Origin: Rhodamnia argentea
Taxonomy: Eukaryota > Streptophyta > Magnoliopsida > Myrtales > Myrtaceae
Assembly (NCBI RefSeq): GCF_020921035.1
Contig: NC_063153.1
Coordinates: forward strand, 9,982,001 to 10,046,000
Direction: 5' to 3'
Length of the DNA: 64,000 bases
Positions 25,594-36,839 of the stretch are shown here, piece by piece. A program made the translations under genes and the position numbers. The notes below the pieces were generated by a model that was not told the origin of the DNA, ran no database searches, and saw nothing but the letters and a program-made list of their open reading frames with translations. Numbering within the stretch: position 1 is the first letter of the stretch; every line of letters starts with the position of its first letter.

Positions 25594-26340
25594 GGGACAA
25601 GAATGCCAGGAGTGCCATAACTTTCGTATGTAGCTCACTCGAGTGCTCTAATCTTTTTTTTTTTTTTTGCTCACTTAAATGCCACAAATGTGAAAAATCG
25701 ATCACTTAAGTGCTATCACTAATTTACCTCGTCGAAAGTCCGACGCAAATGCTGGAAAAGCCAACGTGGACCTTGAAAAGTCTTACGCCGACAAATTTTG
25801 TAATTTTATTTAACTTTTATTATTTTATATTATTATTATTTTAGTTTTTATTTTTCTTTTCCTTTTCCTTTTTTTTAATGTCGGCGACCCTCGGCGGCCA
25901 CAAAAGCCTCACGCACATTAGACAAGGGTTGCCTCGCCTATGATCGGTGGGCATAGAAGGCCTTGGACAAGGCAATCGTAGCTCCGCCGACCGCAAGAGA
26001 GGCCGCCTCGCTCAGATCCGACGAGGGTCTTCACGCCCTCCCCCATGGCCGGGGAGGCCACGAAGTCCTCACTCAAGCAAGGCCCTAGCTCGCAACCCAA
26101 TGGCGGCCTCACCTCGGGCCTTCATGACAAGTGAAGATCATCGGTGACCCTCACCCGAACAAAAAAAAAAAAAAAAGAAGGGAACAAAATTTTAAAAATA
26201 ATAAGAAAATCCACGTAGGACGATTCGGTAGAAATGGTATTCAAATTATTGATTTTACTTAAATGAATTGAAAAAAAAAAGTTATTGCACTCAAATGAGT
26301 GCCGTACGAAAGTCATGAAACTCCCGGTTGTTCTTATCCC
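25594..26340. mobile_element. Mutator-type MITE with GC-rich core, 747 bp
   Basis: The left end GGGACAAGAATGCCAGGAGT pairs with the reverse complement of the right end, GGGATAAGAACAACCGGGAG, and both continue into a matching ACTTTCGTA stretch. Flanks are GAGTCAAAGA (25584-25593) and GAGTCCAAGA (26341-26350), a 10-bp target duplication with one mismatch, typical of Mutator-like elements. Inner termini carry about 31-33-bp sub-repeats. The core at about 25880-26150 is strikingly GC-rich. No transposase frame is present, so the element is non-autonomous. Confidence 0.75.
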
Positions 26341-26386
26341 GAGTCCAAGAGATGTGTGGCATTGAATAGGATATGCTGGTCACTAA

Positions 26387-27229
26387 GGGCCTACATGGTA
26401 ACCATTCTCATTCTCTGATTCTCATCCCAGAATAGTAAAAAATGAGAATGTTGTTTGGTAACGTAAATAATTCTGATTCTAATTCTGTTCCCTGAATCAA
26501 TTTTGGAAAATCGGAATCAGTTTTAGAGTAAAATCCAGAAGCAAAAAAAAGTTGTTTCTAGAAAAAGAATGACTTTTGAAAATAGCAAACAGAATGAAGT
26601 CTCACATCTCTCACTTTTTCCTTGTAATTTTCTCATCATTTTTTCCCCTCTACCTAATAAAAATAAAATAAAAAATAATTTTTAAAAAAAATAACAAAAA
26701 TTTTAGAAAATCCTAAAAAATAGAAAAAGCTTAGATTATGCTAGTTTGACCTTATTTTCATAAAGTTGGGCCTAAATTTCATAAATTTCATATATTTCAC
26801 TCTCCTACAAAGAATATTGCAGAGGATGAGGGCATCCAACATGCAAACCGGTAGCCATACGTCACAAGATGTTTCTATGTATTTAGAAAACGCAACATTT
26901 AAAGAACTTTAAATATCATGTATTAAAATTTGTATTTCATTCATGACATGCTAAAAAATAATGTATTTTAAATTATTTGAGTGTACATTGAAAATTAGTC
27001 TTTAATTTAAGATGAAATTTTATAAATTAATTGCATAGTTATTTGACTTAAATGAAAAAAATAAGGAAATAATCATTTTTTTGAAATATAAATTTTATGC
27101 AGTTATCAAACACATTCTAATTCTCTAAAACTCATTCAAGAACAGAATCAAAAAATTCATTTGAACCAGAATCGGTTTTTCCGGATCAAAATGAGAATCA
27201 AAGAATGAGAATGGTTACCATGCAGGCCC
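26387..27229. mobile_element. Tourist/PIF-Harbinger-type MITE, 843 bp
   Basis: The terminal inverted repeats match at 27 of 28 positions. The left end starts GGGCCTACATGGTAACCATT; the reverse complement of the right end starts GGGCCTGCATGGTAACCATT. Flanking trinucleotides are TAA at 26384-26386 and TAA at 27230-27232, the 3-bp target duplication typical of PIF/Harbinger. The ends remain loosely complementary for about another 100 bp. The interior is AT-rich with no transposase. It sits only 46 bp from the Mutator-type element. Confidence 0.85.
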
Positions 27230-27232
27230 TAA

Positions 27233-28820
27233 GTTATAATATTCATAACTTGATAAATGAATATACCATAACATTGGAAGTCCAAAAATTGATAAAGGGA
27301 ACAAAGACGTCGTAATACGTATGCTTCATAATCCAGGGAAACACAGTAAAAGTAATTTTAAAGCATGTTTTAGTAATTACAGAAAGTCAAATTCTAGAGC
27401 ATATTTTCCGCGATTTACGGGTTTTTTGCTTCAAATTTTCTACTTAAGCTTTGTCTTTCAAATCAATTGCATGCATGGATCACTAATTAAATACGAAAGC
27501 AACATCTATTTGCTGCCTGCATCTCCACAGCAGCTTCAAGTTTTCAATTGTGGAAAGGATTGCTGTCACTTTGATAAGGTATTTGCCAATCGCCTCACGG
27601 CCACGGTCGCTTATAGCAGCTTTAGAAAGTCGCCTCACCTACTTTTAAAGGTAATGAACTTCAAAACATTACCATTTAATATATAGAAGCCACGCTTCGC
27701 AATGCAACTTGTAAAACTTGTATCAATTGAATGTCCCGCGTACGGAATCCCGAAGCACAACGAGCTACTCGAACACCTTCGTTTTTCCATGGGGCAAAAC
27801 CACCATCACGCCAAAGGACGAGGCTGCTGCCGCCCCCGGCTTCACCGGTGAGTGTCGGCAACCATCGCTCGGATCCAGGTGAGGGATTGTAGGCCCTCCC
27901 TATATTGTGCGGTGAATGGGGGCCTGCAAGTGAAAAGTGACAGTGGCACCATCGCCTACTCGCCGACCCTCATTGACGCCCGGACGAGGGTGGCCGACCC
28001 TTGATAGCCGAAGCAGAACAACCAACTGGTCTATCTATATTTAATTTTTTAAAAAAAATAAATGAAACGCAAATACATTAATTTTTAAATAACTTGCGAT
28101 AGTTCATATTCTGCTAGATTTTACAGGTGTTACTGCAAGTCTAAAATGAAAAATAAGTTTACCGTAATCTCCAAGTAACAAGAAATGTAATTTTAACATG
28201 AAATTCAACTCATTATATTTTTCACTGAATTGAATTAATTTAATAGAATTAATTGTACATCTAAGCAGCAGTTACTTTTTTGGTAATGAAGTCATCGTTG
28301 GTTAGTTCCGATTTATTTTATTTAGTTGAAACTAAGGCTCTGTTTGTTTCATGGAAAACAAGCAATTTGGAAAACATTTTCCGAAAAGTGGGCTAATCAC
28401 GAAGACAAAGTGGAGTGCCACGCGACGAGCACGTGAGCGAACCTTCTCTCAATTTCGACTCTAACTATAACATTGACTTTTTTTTCAGATATAGCGCCCC
28501 TCCTAATCTGACTTTTATTTGATGGGCAACACTTGAAAACGTACGAAATCTGTAAATAGTTACAAAGTGGAATGATATAGGATTGTTCTCATAAACTACT
28601 CAAAATTCGAGATGCATGTTGGCTATGCTCAAATTTTAATTATGAAAAGTCATAAATGCTTTAAGGAAAGTCACCACACAGAATACCGATATGGATCTTT
28701 CTATCAAGTTTGGTGAAATTAGAAGAGGAAAATCCCTTCGAGACACATTGAAAAATCAGAGAATTATTATGCATTCTAAGAAATTCGCTTGCTTAATATA
28801 AATAGATAAATGGAAAATTC
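27233..28820. other. Intergenic DNA with an isolated GC-rich block
   Basis: A GC-rich stretch at about 27730-28015 resembles in vocabulary (GCCGACCCTC, GACGAGGGTGGCCGACCC) the cores of the transposons at 26.0, 29.1 and 39.45 kb, and is probably the remnant of another copy. An isolated element end starting CTCTGTTTGTTTCATGGAAA lies near 28339-28395. The plus-strand open frame at 27321-27686 matches nothing I recognise and I do not call it a gene. Confidence 0.5.
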
Positions 28821-29306
28821 CAAATAAGGATCCGAAGTGCCATCATTTTTCTCAAATAAGATCATGTTCCAGTTTACCTCCCGACTATTCAAAGCATCGA
28901 GAAAGAAATGGTTTAATCAAAGTTAATTATTTCATATAATGTCCGACCACATATAATGTCTAACCAAAAGCATTTTCGTCATTTCTTTTTTTTTTCCTTC
29001 TTTTTCTCTCATTTTTTCGTTTTTTTTCCCTAGCTCCTTGCTAGTGGCCGACTTTAGGTGGAGACCGGCCACTTACGAGGGCTGGGCGAGGGTCACATCA
29101 CCCAGGCGAAGCCCTTGCCGATGGCCGGCCATCGAGACAAGAGCTAGGGCAAAAAAAGGGGAAAAACAAAAAAAGATAGGGAAACAAGAAAAGAAAAAAA
29201 ATAGTAAAAGCAATAATAATAATAATAAAATGACGAAAATGCTCTTAGTCAGGCTTTTTTTGAATTTGAGAAAATGAAGGCATTTCGTGCCCTTATTTGA
29301 AATTTT
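28821..29306. mobile_element. Inverted-repeat element with GC-rich core (family B)
   Basis: The left end CAAATAAGGATCCGAAGTGC faces a right end whose reverse complement is CAAATAAGGGCACGAAATGC. Both continue into CATTTTTCTCAAAT-like sequence, and an inner CATTTTCGTCATTT pair also faces inwards. The core at about 29035-29150 is GC-rich (GGCCACTTACGAGGGCTGGG). A clear target duplication was not found. A related copy is at 39276-39715. Confidence 0.65.
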
Positions 29307-29885
29307 TTCGTAGATAAAACATCATATATCCTAAACATATTAAATAAGTCTTTTCAACGTTGTTGTTGTCAGCCAATGTCCAAAAAGCCGTTAAGGAAGG
29401 GCATAAAAAGTTACGCATCCTAACCGTCATAAGCGGCAAATTTCCCTCTCTTCCACCTCTCTAGCTCAGAGTTTCTGTTCACCGGTTGTTTATTTTGGTA
29501 CAAATGTCTGGCTTCAATCTCTCTCTCTCTCTCTCCCTCTCTCTCTGCATCTCAAACTATCGCAATTCTCTTTCAGATTCCATTTCTGAAGCTTTAACCT
29601 CTCTCGAGCTCTGCATGATCGAGTCTAAGTCTATCATTTCCATTAACCAAAGTAAGTTTTCATGCTTTCAGAATGTTCGGTAGTTTCCGAATTGTAGTTT
29701 GGTCATCTGGAACTTGTTTTTGATCCCTGATCCGTGCCGTACGAGCGGGGACCATGAAATAATTGCAACATATGAAGAAGATGGTTCGTTCATGTTAGCA
29801 GACGATGGCGACGATCGGGGCATGATTTGTTTGGTGGTTCCCGCCCCCTGCAGCTGAATAGGAGGTGCATGGAAGCTGGTGAGAG
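29307..29885 (+). promoter_or_regulatory. Promoter and 5' leader of the AGD14-like gene
   Basis: The leader contains a (CT)n run at about 29518-29544, common in plant 5' UTRs. It also contains a possible UTR intron and the short upstream ORF at 29869-29901. No strong TATA box was fixed. Confidence 0.5.
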
Positions 29886-29901
29886 ATGGCGCCCAAGGTG
29901 A
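29869..29901 (+). promoter_or_regulatory. Upstream ORF overlapping the AGD14-like start codon
   Basis: An ATG at 29869 opens a 10-codon frame (MEAGERWRPR) ending with TGA at 29899-29901. It overlaps the main ATG at 29886 out of frame. If retained in the mature leader it would lower initiation at the main start. Presence in mRNA is inferred. Confidence 0.5.
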
Positions 29902-32900
29902 AGGAGGACGAGAAACTCGAGAGGACTATCCGCGGTCTCTTGAAACATCCCGATAACCGGAGATGTATTAACTGCAACAGTTTGGTATGATCTCTGTTTC
30001 TTCGTGATTTCGTCTCATGTTTCCTAATTGTTGAACCTGTTCATTATGTCCGCATAGATAACGAATAATGCATCGTCCCTTTTTCTGAATGCGCAGAAAA
30101 TTGCTTAAGCTAATGCATATAATTCATTCAGATTTCCTCAAATGTCTTCGACGGCAATCAGCATGGTCGCTCTAGAGAAATGCTGACATTGTTAACAAGG
30201 AATTTGGTGGTTTGAATGATCATATTTTGCTATACCTAGAAAAGAGACAGAATGTCCTCAGAAATTTGTCTCTGTCAAATTATGGCGAAACACGGGACTA
30301 TGGTTCCCAAGACAAGAAAGGGAATTTGGTGTCATTGCACCTGACCGCCATTGTCGAGTTCCACTGTTCCTTCATCAGAAGTCGGCAATGGATGAATTGG
30401 TTTATAGAGCTCACCGGCCAACTAAATGTTATTCGCCAGATAGCGTCCGTTCATGATTTTTCATATTTTTCGACTCGCATGAGCCGCGTCCATCATAATC
30501 TGGTACTGAGACATTTGCTCTGTTACAGGGACCGCAATACGTTTGCACCACCTTCTGTACGTTCATCTGCACGAACTGCAGTGGGATACAGTAAGTTGCT
30601 AGACAGACTCATTTCTTCTTGAATATGCATTGGATTGATTCAGTGTCAACTGTATACGGTCTGGTTCTGGTTCGTGGACTAGTCCATCGCGGGTTACTTC
30701 AGCATAGGCTTGCCTATCCGCCGGAGCCATAGCATCTTATTTTTGCTGATCAATGATATGTTCCGACCTATTGCAGCCGTGAGTTCACGCACCGGGTAAA
30801 ATCGATATCCATGGCTAAATTCACTAGTGAAGAAGTGACTGCACTTCAAGCTGGAGGAAATGAGGTGGGAATTTGTGTATGCATTCTCTTACACAACTTG
30901 GTGATTTCATTGTACTTGTTACGCCTCGTTTCTCACTTGTGTTCTGGGACTTTGTTTTAAGCGAGCGCGGCAAATATATCTCAAAGAATGGGATCCTGAG
31001 CGCCATTCTCATCCCGACAGCAGGTCTGCACACGCTTCTCGAACAGCGCTCGGCAATTATAGGAAGTATTATTGTCTGATCACGTGTATGTTCTTCCAGT
31101 AACCTTTATAAACTCCGGGATTTCATCAAGCACGTCTACGTAGATAGGAAATTTAGTGGCGAAAGAAGCGAGGAGAAGCTCCCGAGGCTGAGATTGGTGA
31201 GCTAACTAGTTATTCCTTGCATAAACCAAAGGTCTATGGTTTGCCTATGTTCTCTAGTTACATCTTGAACATGTAGAGTGGAGTTTTCGCTTATGGAGCT
31301 CCGTTGATTTTAATGTCCCGTATGAATGCAGGCCGACAAAGAAGAGTCGTATGGGAGCAGAAGTTCGAATGCATGTCGGAGTGCATCTGGAAGCCCTAGG
31401 TATGAGGACAGATACGAAAGACCTTATAGTGGAAGGTCAAGTCCGAGTGGACGAAGCGATGACGGGATTTTGAAATACTATTATGATGAAAGGAGAAGTC
31501 CGAGATATGCCCGAGAAGTCTCGAGATACGGGGGTTATAGGAGGAGTCCTGTCCGTTTCGAGGTTGTTGATGACCGGTTTCGGGACGACACGTTAGGAAG
31601 TGGCAGGCGAACTCAGGGTCAAAGGCTTGCCAATGAAGAATCGAGGCTGGGGAGCAGGTCACCCGAGAATCAAAAGAACATGGATAAGTCCACTCCCACT
31701 GTAACTCGACCCGCAAAGGAGATTGTAACGGACGCAGGTCCTTCTCTCAGGGTAGGCGAAACGATGGAAAATTCTGATGGTTGTACCAATGTCAAGGTAT
31801 CCTAGTTGCTTTGACAAGTTCGATTTACACTTCTCTCTCGCTGGCGAGTAGCATTTGATTGTAAAGCTGGGTATTTAAATGTAAACCTGTGAAAACATTC
31901 CTTCCTAGTTCCTTGTATTATTTTGCACCAGAAAGACTTTTCTGCATGATACTTTGAAGAAGATTTAGCAGGTTTCCATGAACTTAAACTATCATTGTCC
32001 GGGGCCTTTCACATTTACCCCAGCATGTACTTAGTATGTGCTCTGATCTCTGAGGTATTTCTTACTGCAGAAGGTTCGATCGTTAGATAATTTGCGGAAT
32101 ACCAATGGCAGTGCTGCAGAAATGAAAGAGGCCAAATCCCAAAGTCTGATCGAGTGTAGTACAGACGAGAAGCCTCCCGATGCTTCAGCTGAAACGCAGA
32201 GACAACAAACGCCTTCCTCTACCGGTGGAGGTAACTGGGCTTCGTTCGCCCCCTCTGCAAAGGAGAAGGCACCGTCAGCATCAAGTGCAAATACCCTGGA
32301 GATGTTGTTGCTAGAATTAACGCCAGCAGTGGTAACAGTCGGTGATTTGTCTGAGGGAATCAGCAGCTTCGATGCTCAGTCAATTGCAGCTGTAAGCAAC
32401 ACGTCACCCACCGGCATAGCCCCTGATGCTGCTGCAGAACAAACAACAGCAACAGCTGATGTTCCTAGACAGCAAGCATCAGCCTTGGCTGATGCTCCTG
32501 CTACATCAAGTCCTATTGTCTCAACGGAAAATATTGGCGAAGAGACTCCCCAAGTAGCACCCGAGAGTAGTGTTGACTTGTCGGAGCAGTTACCGAGCAC
32601 TCAGCAGTGTCAGCCTCCAGCATCCCCTTCCAAGGATGAGAGTGCTGCGGTAGAAAAGAATGAACCGCTGGTAACTTCTATATAAATACTTATCTGAAAG
32701 AAGTACTGCGATTCTCCACTCTCATACATAGTTGGCAACTTTGTCTTCAATCTCTTGGTTGACCTGCAAGAGGCAGCCTTGGAAAAATGTGAAGAACATA
32801 GCTGATTCTTAATCCTTCATTTCTTGTGGGGTTCTTTTCATGTGATGCTTATCACATCATGATTATTTGAGCGTATTTGCAGCCTTTAACGTCGCTCGAG

Positions 32901-34405
32901 CTTAATGAGCAAGGACCTCCTAGCAATTCATCTCAAGCTGGCACCGCACCTGTCCAAGAGGCGAGCTCTGGATTGGCATTGCATAACCTTCCCGTTGAGC
33001 CGAAGCCCAGCGGGAGAAAGGAACTTCCAGCAGTAAGCTAATTGAATATGTTTCTTAACCAAAAGGAAGTTGCAACAGCTATTTTACAGGCACATGTTCT
33101 TGCAGAACCTTTTCACTGCATTGTACCCCCCAGCACCAGCACCAATTCAAGGTTGGCAAACAGCTAGACCTCATGGCATGGGCTTCAACATGCAGTACTA
33201 TCCTAACATGACGGTATCACCAGTTCACCACAAGAGTCCAAGTAAAAACTTTTACTCCACACTAACAGGTTACTCAAACATCCTTTTCTAACTTGTTTTC
33301 CAGCCTATGCCCACATACCCGAGCTCTGCAAGGTCGACAAACCCATTCGATTTCGGTGGTGGAACTGATCAACCTCAAGAGCCAGCGGTAAGCATAGCTT
33401 TCTGAACGATCACTGCCTTCTGTGGTTTCTCTCTTGACTCCTGTGAAATTGCGCGGTTTTCGATCAGAATCTAAGTTGGATGAGTTCGTCTGGCGGAGTG
33501 CTTCCAACAATAGTCTAGGGATCTGGACATTGTTACGAATCCAGGATGGATACAATCCTCCTAATTGATGGACCAACAATCTGAAATCTGAAATGTTCTC
33601 TTTCCTATCAGACTGAAACGCCATTGTCTGAACTTCCAGTCAGAAAGTTTGAATAGAAACACGGGTGACTAATATCTAATCTTGTTCCGCTTGCTACCAT
33701 GAAGTTCGCTTCCATGGAACCTCTGCAGGGAGCGCTGTACAATGTCTCAGCTTCTTCTGGGTTTGCACATACTTCAAGCCAGGGTGCCAAAGCACCAGGA
33801 ATGATGCTGCATCAGTCTCCATCATATGGCTCCAATGCCGTCTCGCCGTTCCAGTCTTCTTCTTATGGAGCCTTATCGATGGGTAAAATGATGGACATTA
33901 TTTTCGCATAGAACTTTTTGACGTGAATCAATTTTCCCTTCGCTGATGTTCAATTCCACCAGGTTTGCACCCAGAGCAACAAGGGCAGGGCGATATGCCG
34001 CCTTCAAGGTATATCTTACCGATGGCCATTTATCTTAAGATTTTGAACTTGGCCTTAGGAAACTATCAGAAGCTCATAAACGAAATACTTAAGATGCCAA
34101 ATCAATGTTAGGTTGAATAGGTTTGGAATATGCTCTTGTTTCAGTGGCATTAACCTGTATGAGGCGTTCTTCCTCTCTGTAGTTTCTCTCGGCGTGCCTA
34201 TTTAGAACTTTCATCTAGCAGTTGCATGATGATCATCCTCATCAGTCTTGATCACCATTGCAGAGCGCATGGCTTCGGTGGTTATGGAACCGATCCGTCG
34301 CCTTTTAGCTCCTCGAACACTAGTCAACAGATGGCAACGGGCTATTCGACACCCGCAGCCCCAAATTCTTTTCCGGCTTCAGGGGGAGGAAACCCTTTCG
34401 CCTAG
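29886..34405 (+). CDS. ArfGAP zinc-finger protein, AGD14-like
   Basis: Thirteen coding exons: 29886-29984, 30529-30590, 30777-30864, 30962-31023, 31100-31196, 31332-31796, 32071-32670, 32883-33032, 33106-33213, 33304-33387, 33705-33882, 33963-34008 and 34264-34405, 2,181 nt, 726 aa. All phases agree. Residues about 10-125 form the ArfGAP domain: zinc ligands C27, C30, C47 and C50 (CX2CX16CX2C) and the catalytic Arg finger R55 in SGIHR. The rest is long and low-complexity: an Arg/Ser/Tyr-rich segment encoded by exon 6, a Ser/Ala/Thr-rich stretch in exon 7, then LFTALYP, STNPF and FASMEPLQGAL blocks, ending GGGNPFA. The family stimulates GTP hydrolysis on Arf GTPases in vesicle budding; the NPF motifs may bind EH domains. 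Domain order and the NPFA terminus match Arabidopsis AGD14 (At1g08680) and At4g32630. The acceptor of exon 11 (ATGAAG|TTC) is the least certain junction. Confidence 0.92.
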
Positions 34406-35172
34406 ATTAACAATGGAGTGACTCAGATGAATCCATACATAGTCTTCCAGCTTGCAGCCCTGCAACATCGTGGGAGGCGTTTCACTCCGCATTCCCTAAT
34501 TGAAGGTCAGTTGAAACTGTCCGGCGCAATCAAGACTGTCCACATGTATATGCTTTGCTAGGAACTCTGCAACTCGATTGTGGTAAATGAGTTAAACCAC
34601 ACAAACCAACCCATAATATTCATTGACAAGTTCAAATAGTTCGCAATACTCCTCTGTAAATTTAGCTTTCGTCTTGTCGACCATCCTTCCAGGATGCTGC
34701 TTTGAGCTGTGACCAGAATTTCCTTTGCGGAATTAGAAACTGTAGCTTGTATTCTTGGCGATGCGAAGGAGCAAGATGGCGAGCATCTTAAACTTTGTCA
34801 AACACTCGACTAAGTAAGGAAATTCCGTGCACGAATTCAAAGATCCGATGATGCCAATGTGAGGAAAGGAAGCATACTTCTTGCAAGCAAATGGAAAGAT
34901 GTAGCTCCGGTTTTCACTTTAATCAGCACCAAAGAAGAACCAAAAAAAAAAAAAAGAGTGGAAGACAAAGGGAATGTGCTAATGGAGAAGCACCGATAAT
35001 GTCACGCATTGATACTGCAAATGAAATGAAAGTGAAAATCAAGTGCAAGTTGATGAAACACGCTCAAATCAAACACTAGAAAATTTAGTACTTGAGTAGT
35101 TTATTCGGGAATTGCAGCGCACAAGCTGCGGCTAAGTGCTTGATGCATCCATATGTTCTAGCACAGACGAAC
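34406..35172. other. Convergent 3' region between AGD14-like gene and MOT1
   Basis: The two genes end tail to tail, 767 bp apart. The interval must carry both 3' UTRs and both polyadenylation sites. No other gene is seen. Confidence 0.6.
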
Positions 35173-36555
35173 TCAAGGCGTTCCTTGCGTGCATATCGTC
35201 GAGCAGGAACGAAAACTACTCAAATTCCTCAACCTAAGTAGCACGTGAACCACGATCCCACAAAGAAACCCGAGCGCCGCGCTCGATCCGACGAGAGAGA
35301 CCGCTGCACAGATCAGCATCACGAAAGCCTCCTCCTTTGAGTTCATGTCCCTGGCAGCCATAGCCAGCTCAATCCCCGCAAACAAAAGCAGGACACCGAG
35401 CATACCAACAGGGAACTGGTCCAACACCTTCACTATAGAACTCCCAAGGACCAAACCAAGAATCAATTTAGCAGCGCCCAGGATTGCCACGCAGCCCCCG
35501 CTCCTGCCGCCAAACTTGTACTGCCCCGCCAGGCCTCCAGCGCCGTGGCAGCACGGCATGGCCCCAAACCAGCACCCAACCAGATTCATCACCCCTACCG
35601 TGACCGCCACCGACGCGGAGGAGAAGTCCTTCTCTGGGAAGAGGTCGTACGACAGCTTGCACACCGCAATGACCGAATTCAATATCGATAACGGGAGTTG
35701 GGGAATTGTGCCTTTAATGAATCCCTCTTTCCAAGCATGCCTTGAAATCTTCACAACTTCAACAGAGGATGGACCAAATTTAATGTCCCTGACCACTTTG
35801 GGCTCTCTAATGAAGGCCAGGACAACACCCAGCAGGAAGATAATGAAGGCTGAGGGAAGAGCACCCATGATTCTCCTCCATTTTCTCCTCCTTCTCGAGC
35901 TTTGATCCTCGACGTCATCGCCCATTTCCTGGTTGCTTTCGCTCTCTGCATTCTCTTCACCGGCGCCATTGACGACCACGATGAAACATGCACAGACAAT
36001 GGCCAGCACCATGCCATCCAACCCGAACCAGTGCCGATTCCCAGCCGCTTTCGACTTCGAAAAGTTTTGAACTTTCCTGATGTACTTCACAGCAGTCATC
36101 GCAAACGACAGCCCCTGCGAGAGCTGAATCCCCCTGACAACAGACAGAGGGATCAGCCTGTAAACGAGCTGCATCAACCCGGTGACGCCCAGGAGGACCA
36201 GAATCGCGCCGGTGCAAATCCCGGCCGCCATGACCTCCGGGATGCCGAAGTCGGCGCCGGAAATCGCGGCCGCCGCGATGGCCTTCATGGGTTGCACCGG
36301 CATGGGCACGCCGTACACTGCGCCGGTGACCACGTTGTAGACGCCAGTGAATATCAGCGTCGTGCCGAGGTTGAGGTCCTTGGCCAGCGTCATGGCCAGG
36401 ACTATGGGGATGTACGTGCCCAAATCCCCCATGGCTCCATTGATCTCGCCCCATTTCGAGCGCACGGCCAAGTTGGTCCTGAGCTTCTGGAACACGCCGG
36501 ACGGCGAAGTGAATTTGGGCGCCTGAGGATGGTGGGTGCTCGGAGGGTCCGCCAT
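35173..36555 (-). CDS. MOT1: Molybdate transporter 1
   Basis: Single exon, 1,383 nt, 460 aa, read on the minus strand. The frame stays open 21 bases further upstream but only through a GTG. The first ATG is 36555 (MADPPSTHHP) and gives an N-terminus of the same length as Arabidopsis MOT1. The protein is a SulP-type (sulfate permease superfamily) multispanning transporter without a STAS domain. Family signatures are GAMGDLGTYIPIVLAMTLAK, YGVPMPVQPMKAIAAAAI, and the second half MNLVGCWFGAMPCCHGAGGL followed by GQYKFGGRSG. An acidic and then Arg-rich cytosolic loop lies near residues 205-235. It moves molybdate for molybdenum-cofactor enzymes, in plasma membrane, ER or mitochondria depending on the study. 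The closest known relative is At2g25680. Codon use is GC-rich, which explains the long antisense frames over it. Confidence 0.95.
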   Translation of the reverse strand: MADPPSTHHPQAPKFTSPSGVFQKLRTNLAVRSKWGEINGAMGDLGTYIPIVLAMTLAKDLNLGTTLIFTGVYNVVTGAVYGVPMPVQPMKAIAAAAISGADFGIPEVMAAGICTGAILVLLGVTGLMQLVYRLIPLSVVRGIQLSQGLSFAMTAVKYIRKVQNFSKSKAAGNRHWFGLDGMVLAIVCACFIVVVNGAGEENAESESNQEMGDDVEDQSSRRRRKWRRIMGALPSAFIIFLLGVVLAFIREPKVVRDIKFGPSSVEVVKISRHAWKEGFIKGTIPQLPLSILNSVIAVCKLSYDLFPEKDFSSASVAVTVGVMNLVGCWFGAMPCCHGAGGLAGQYKFGGRSGGCVAILGAAKLILGLVLGSSIVKVLDQFPVGMLGVLLLFAGIELAMAARDMNSKEEAFVMLICAAVSLVGSSAALGFLCGIVVHVLLRLRNLSSFRSCSTICTQGTP

Positions 36556-36671
36556 GGCTTCGACTCGGTGCTGCACTGCGTAGCGGACGCGAAGAGGGGG
36601 AGAGAGAATTCGATGCTCCTTTCACTAGTTGGCGTCCTGTGGGTCTGTGGTCGAACGGATCGAAAGCGTCC

Positions 36672-36679
36672 CTTTTATA
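36672..36679 (-). promoter_or_regulatory. MOT1 TATA box
   Basis: TATAAAAG on the minus strand, 117 bp upstream of the MOT1 ATG. It predicts a start near 36645 and a leader of about 90 bases. Confidence 0.65.
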
Positions 36680-36839
36680 GCTCCGCGAGAGGACGTTGTA
36701 GGGGTGGCGGGACGTGCGCCGATGGTTGTGGTCTCGGGCATAAAGGAGGAGACAGAATCACATCTGGGTTTTTATCTTTCGTGGCCCTACTTATAATGAT
36801 AATTGACCTATTTAAAGAACGATGCGATGAACAGAATTA

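Noticed and set aside
27321-27686. 121-aa plus-strand open frame in intergenic DNA
   Set aside because: No recognisable domain, AT-rich composition, no promoter or splice context, next to transposon remnants.
30212-30622. 136-aa plus-strand open frame
   Set aside because: It lies across intron 1 and exon 2 of the AGD14-like gene in the wrong phase and reads through splice sites.
36556-36576. Extension of the MOT1 reading frame upstream of the ATG
   Set aside because: The extra seven codons begin with GTG, not ATG, and the family's N-terminus fits the ATG at 36555.
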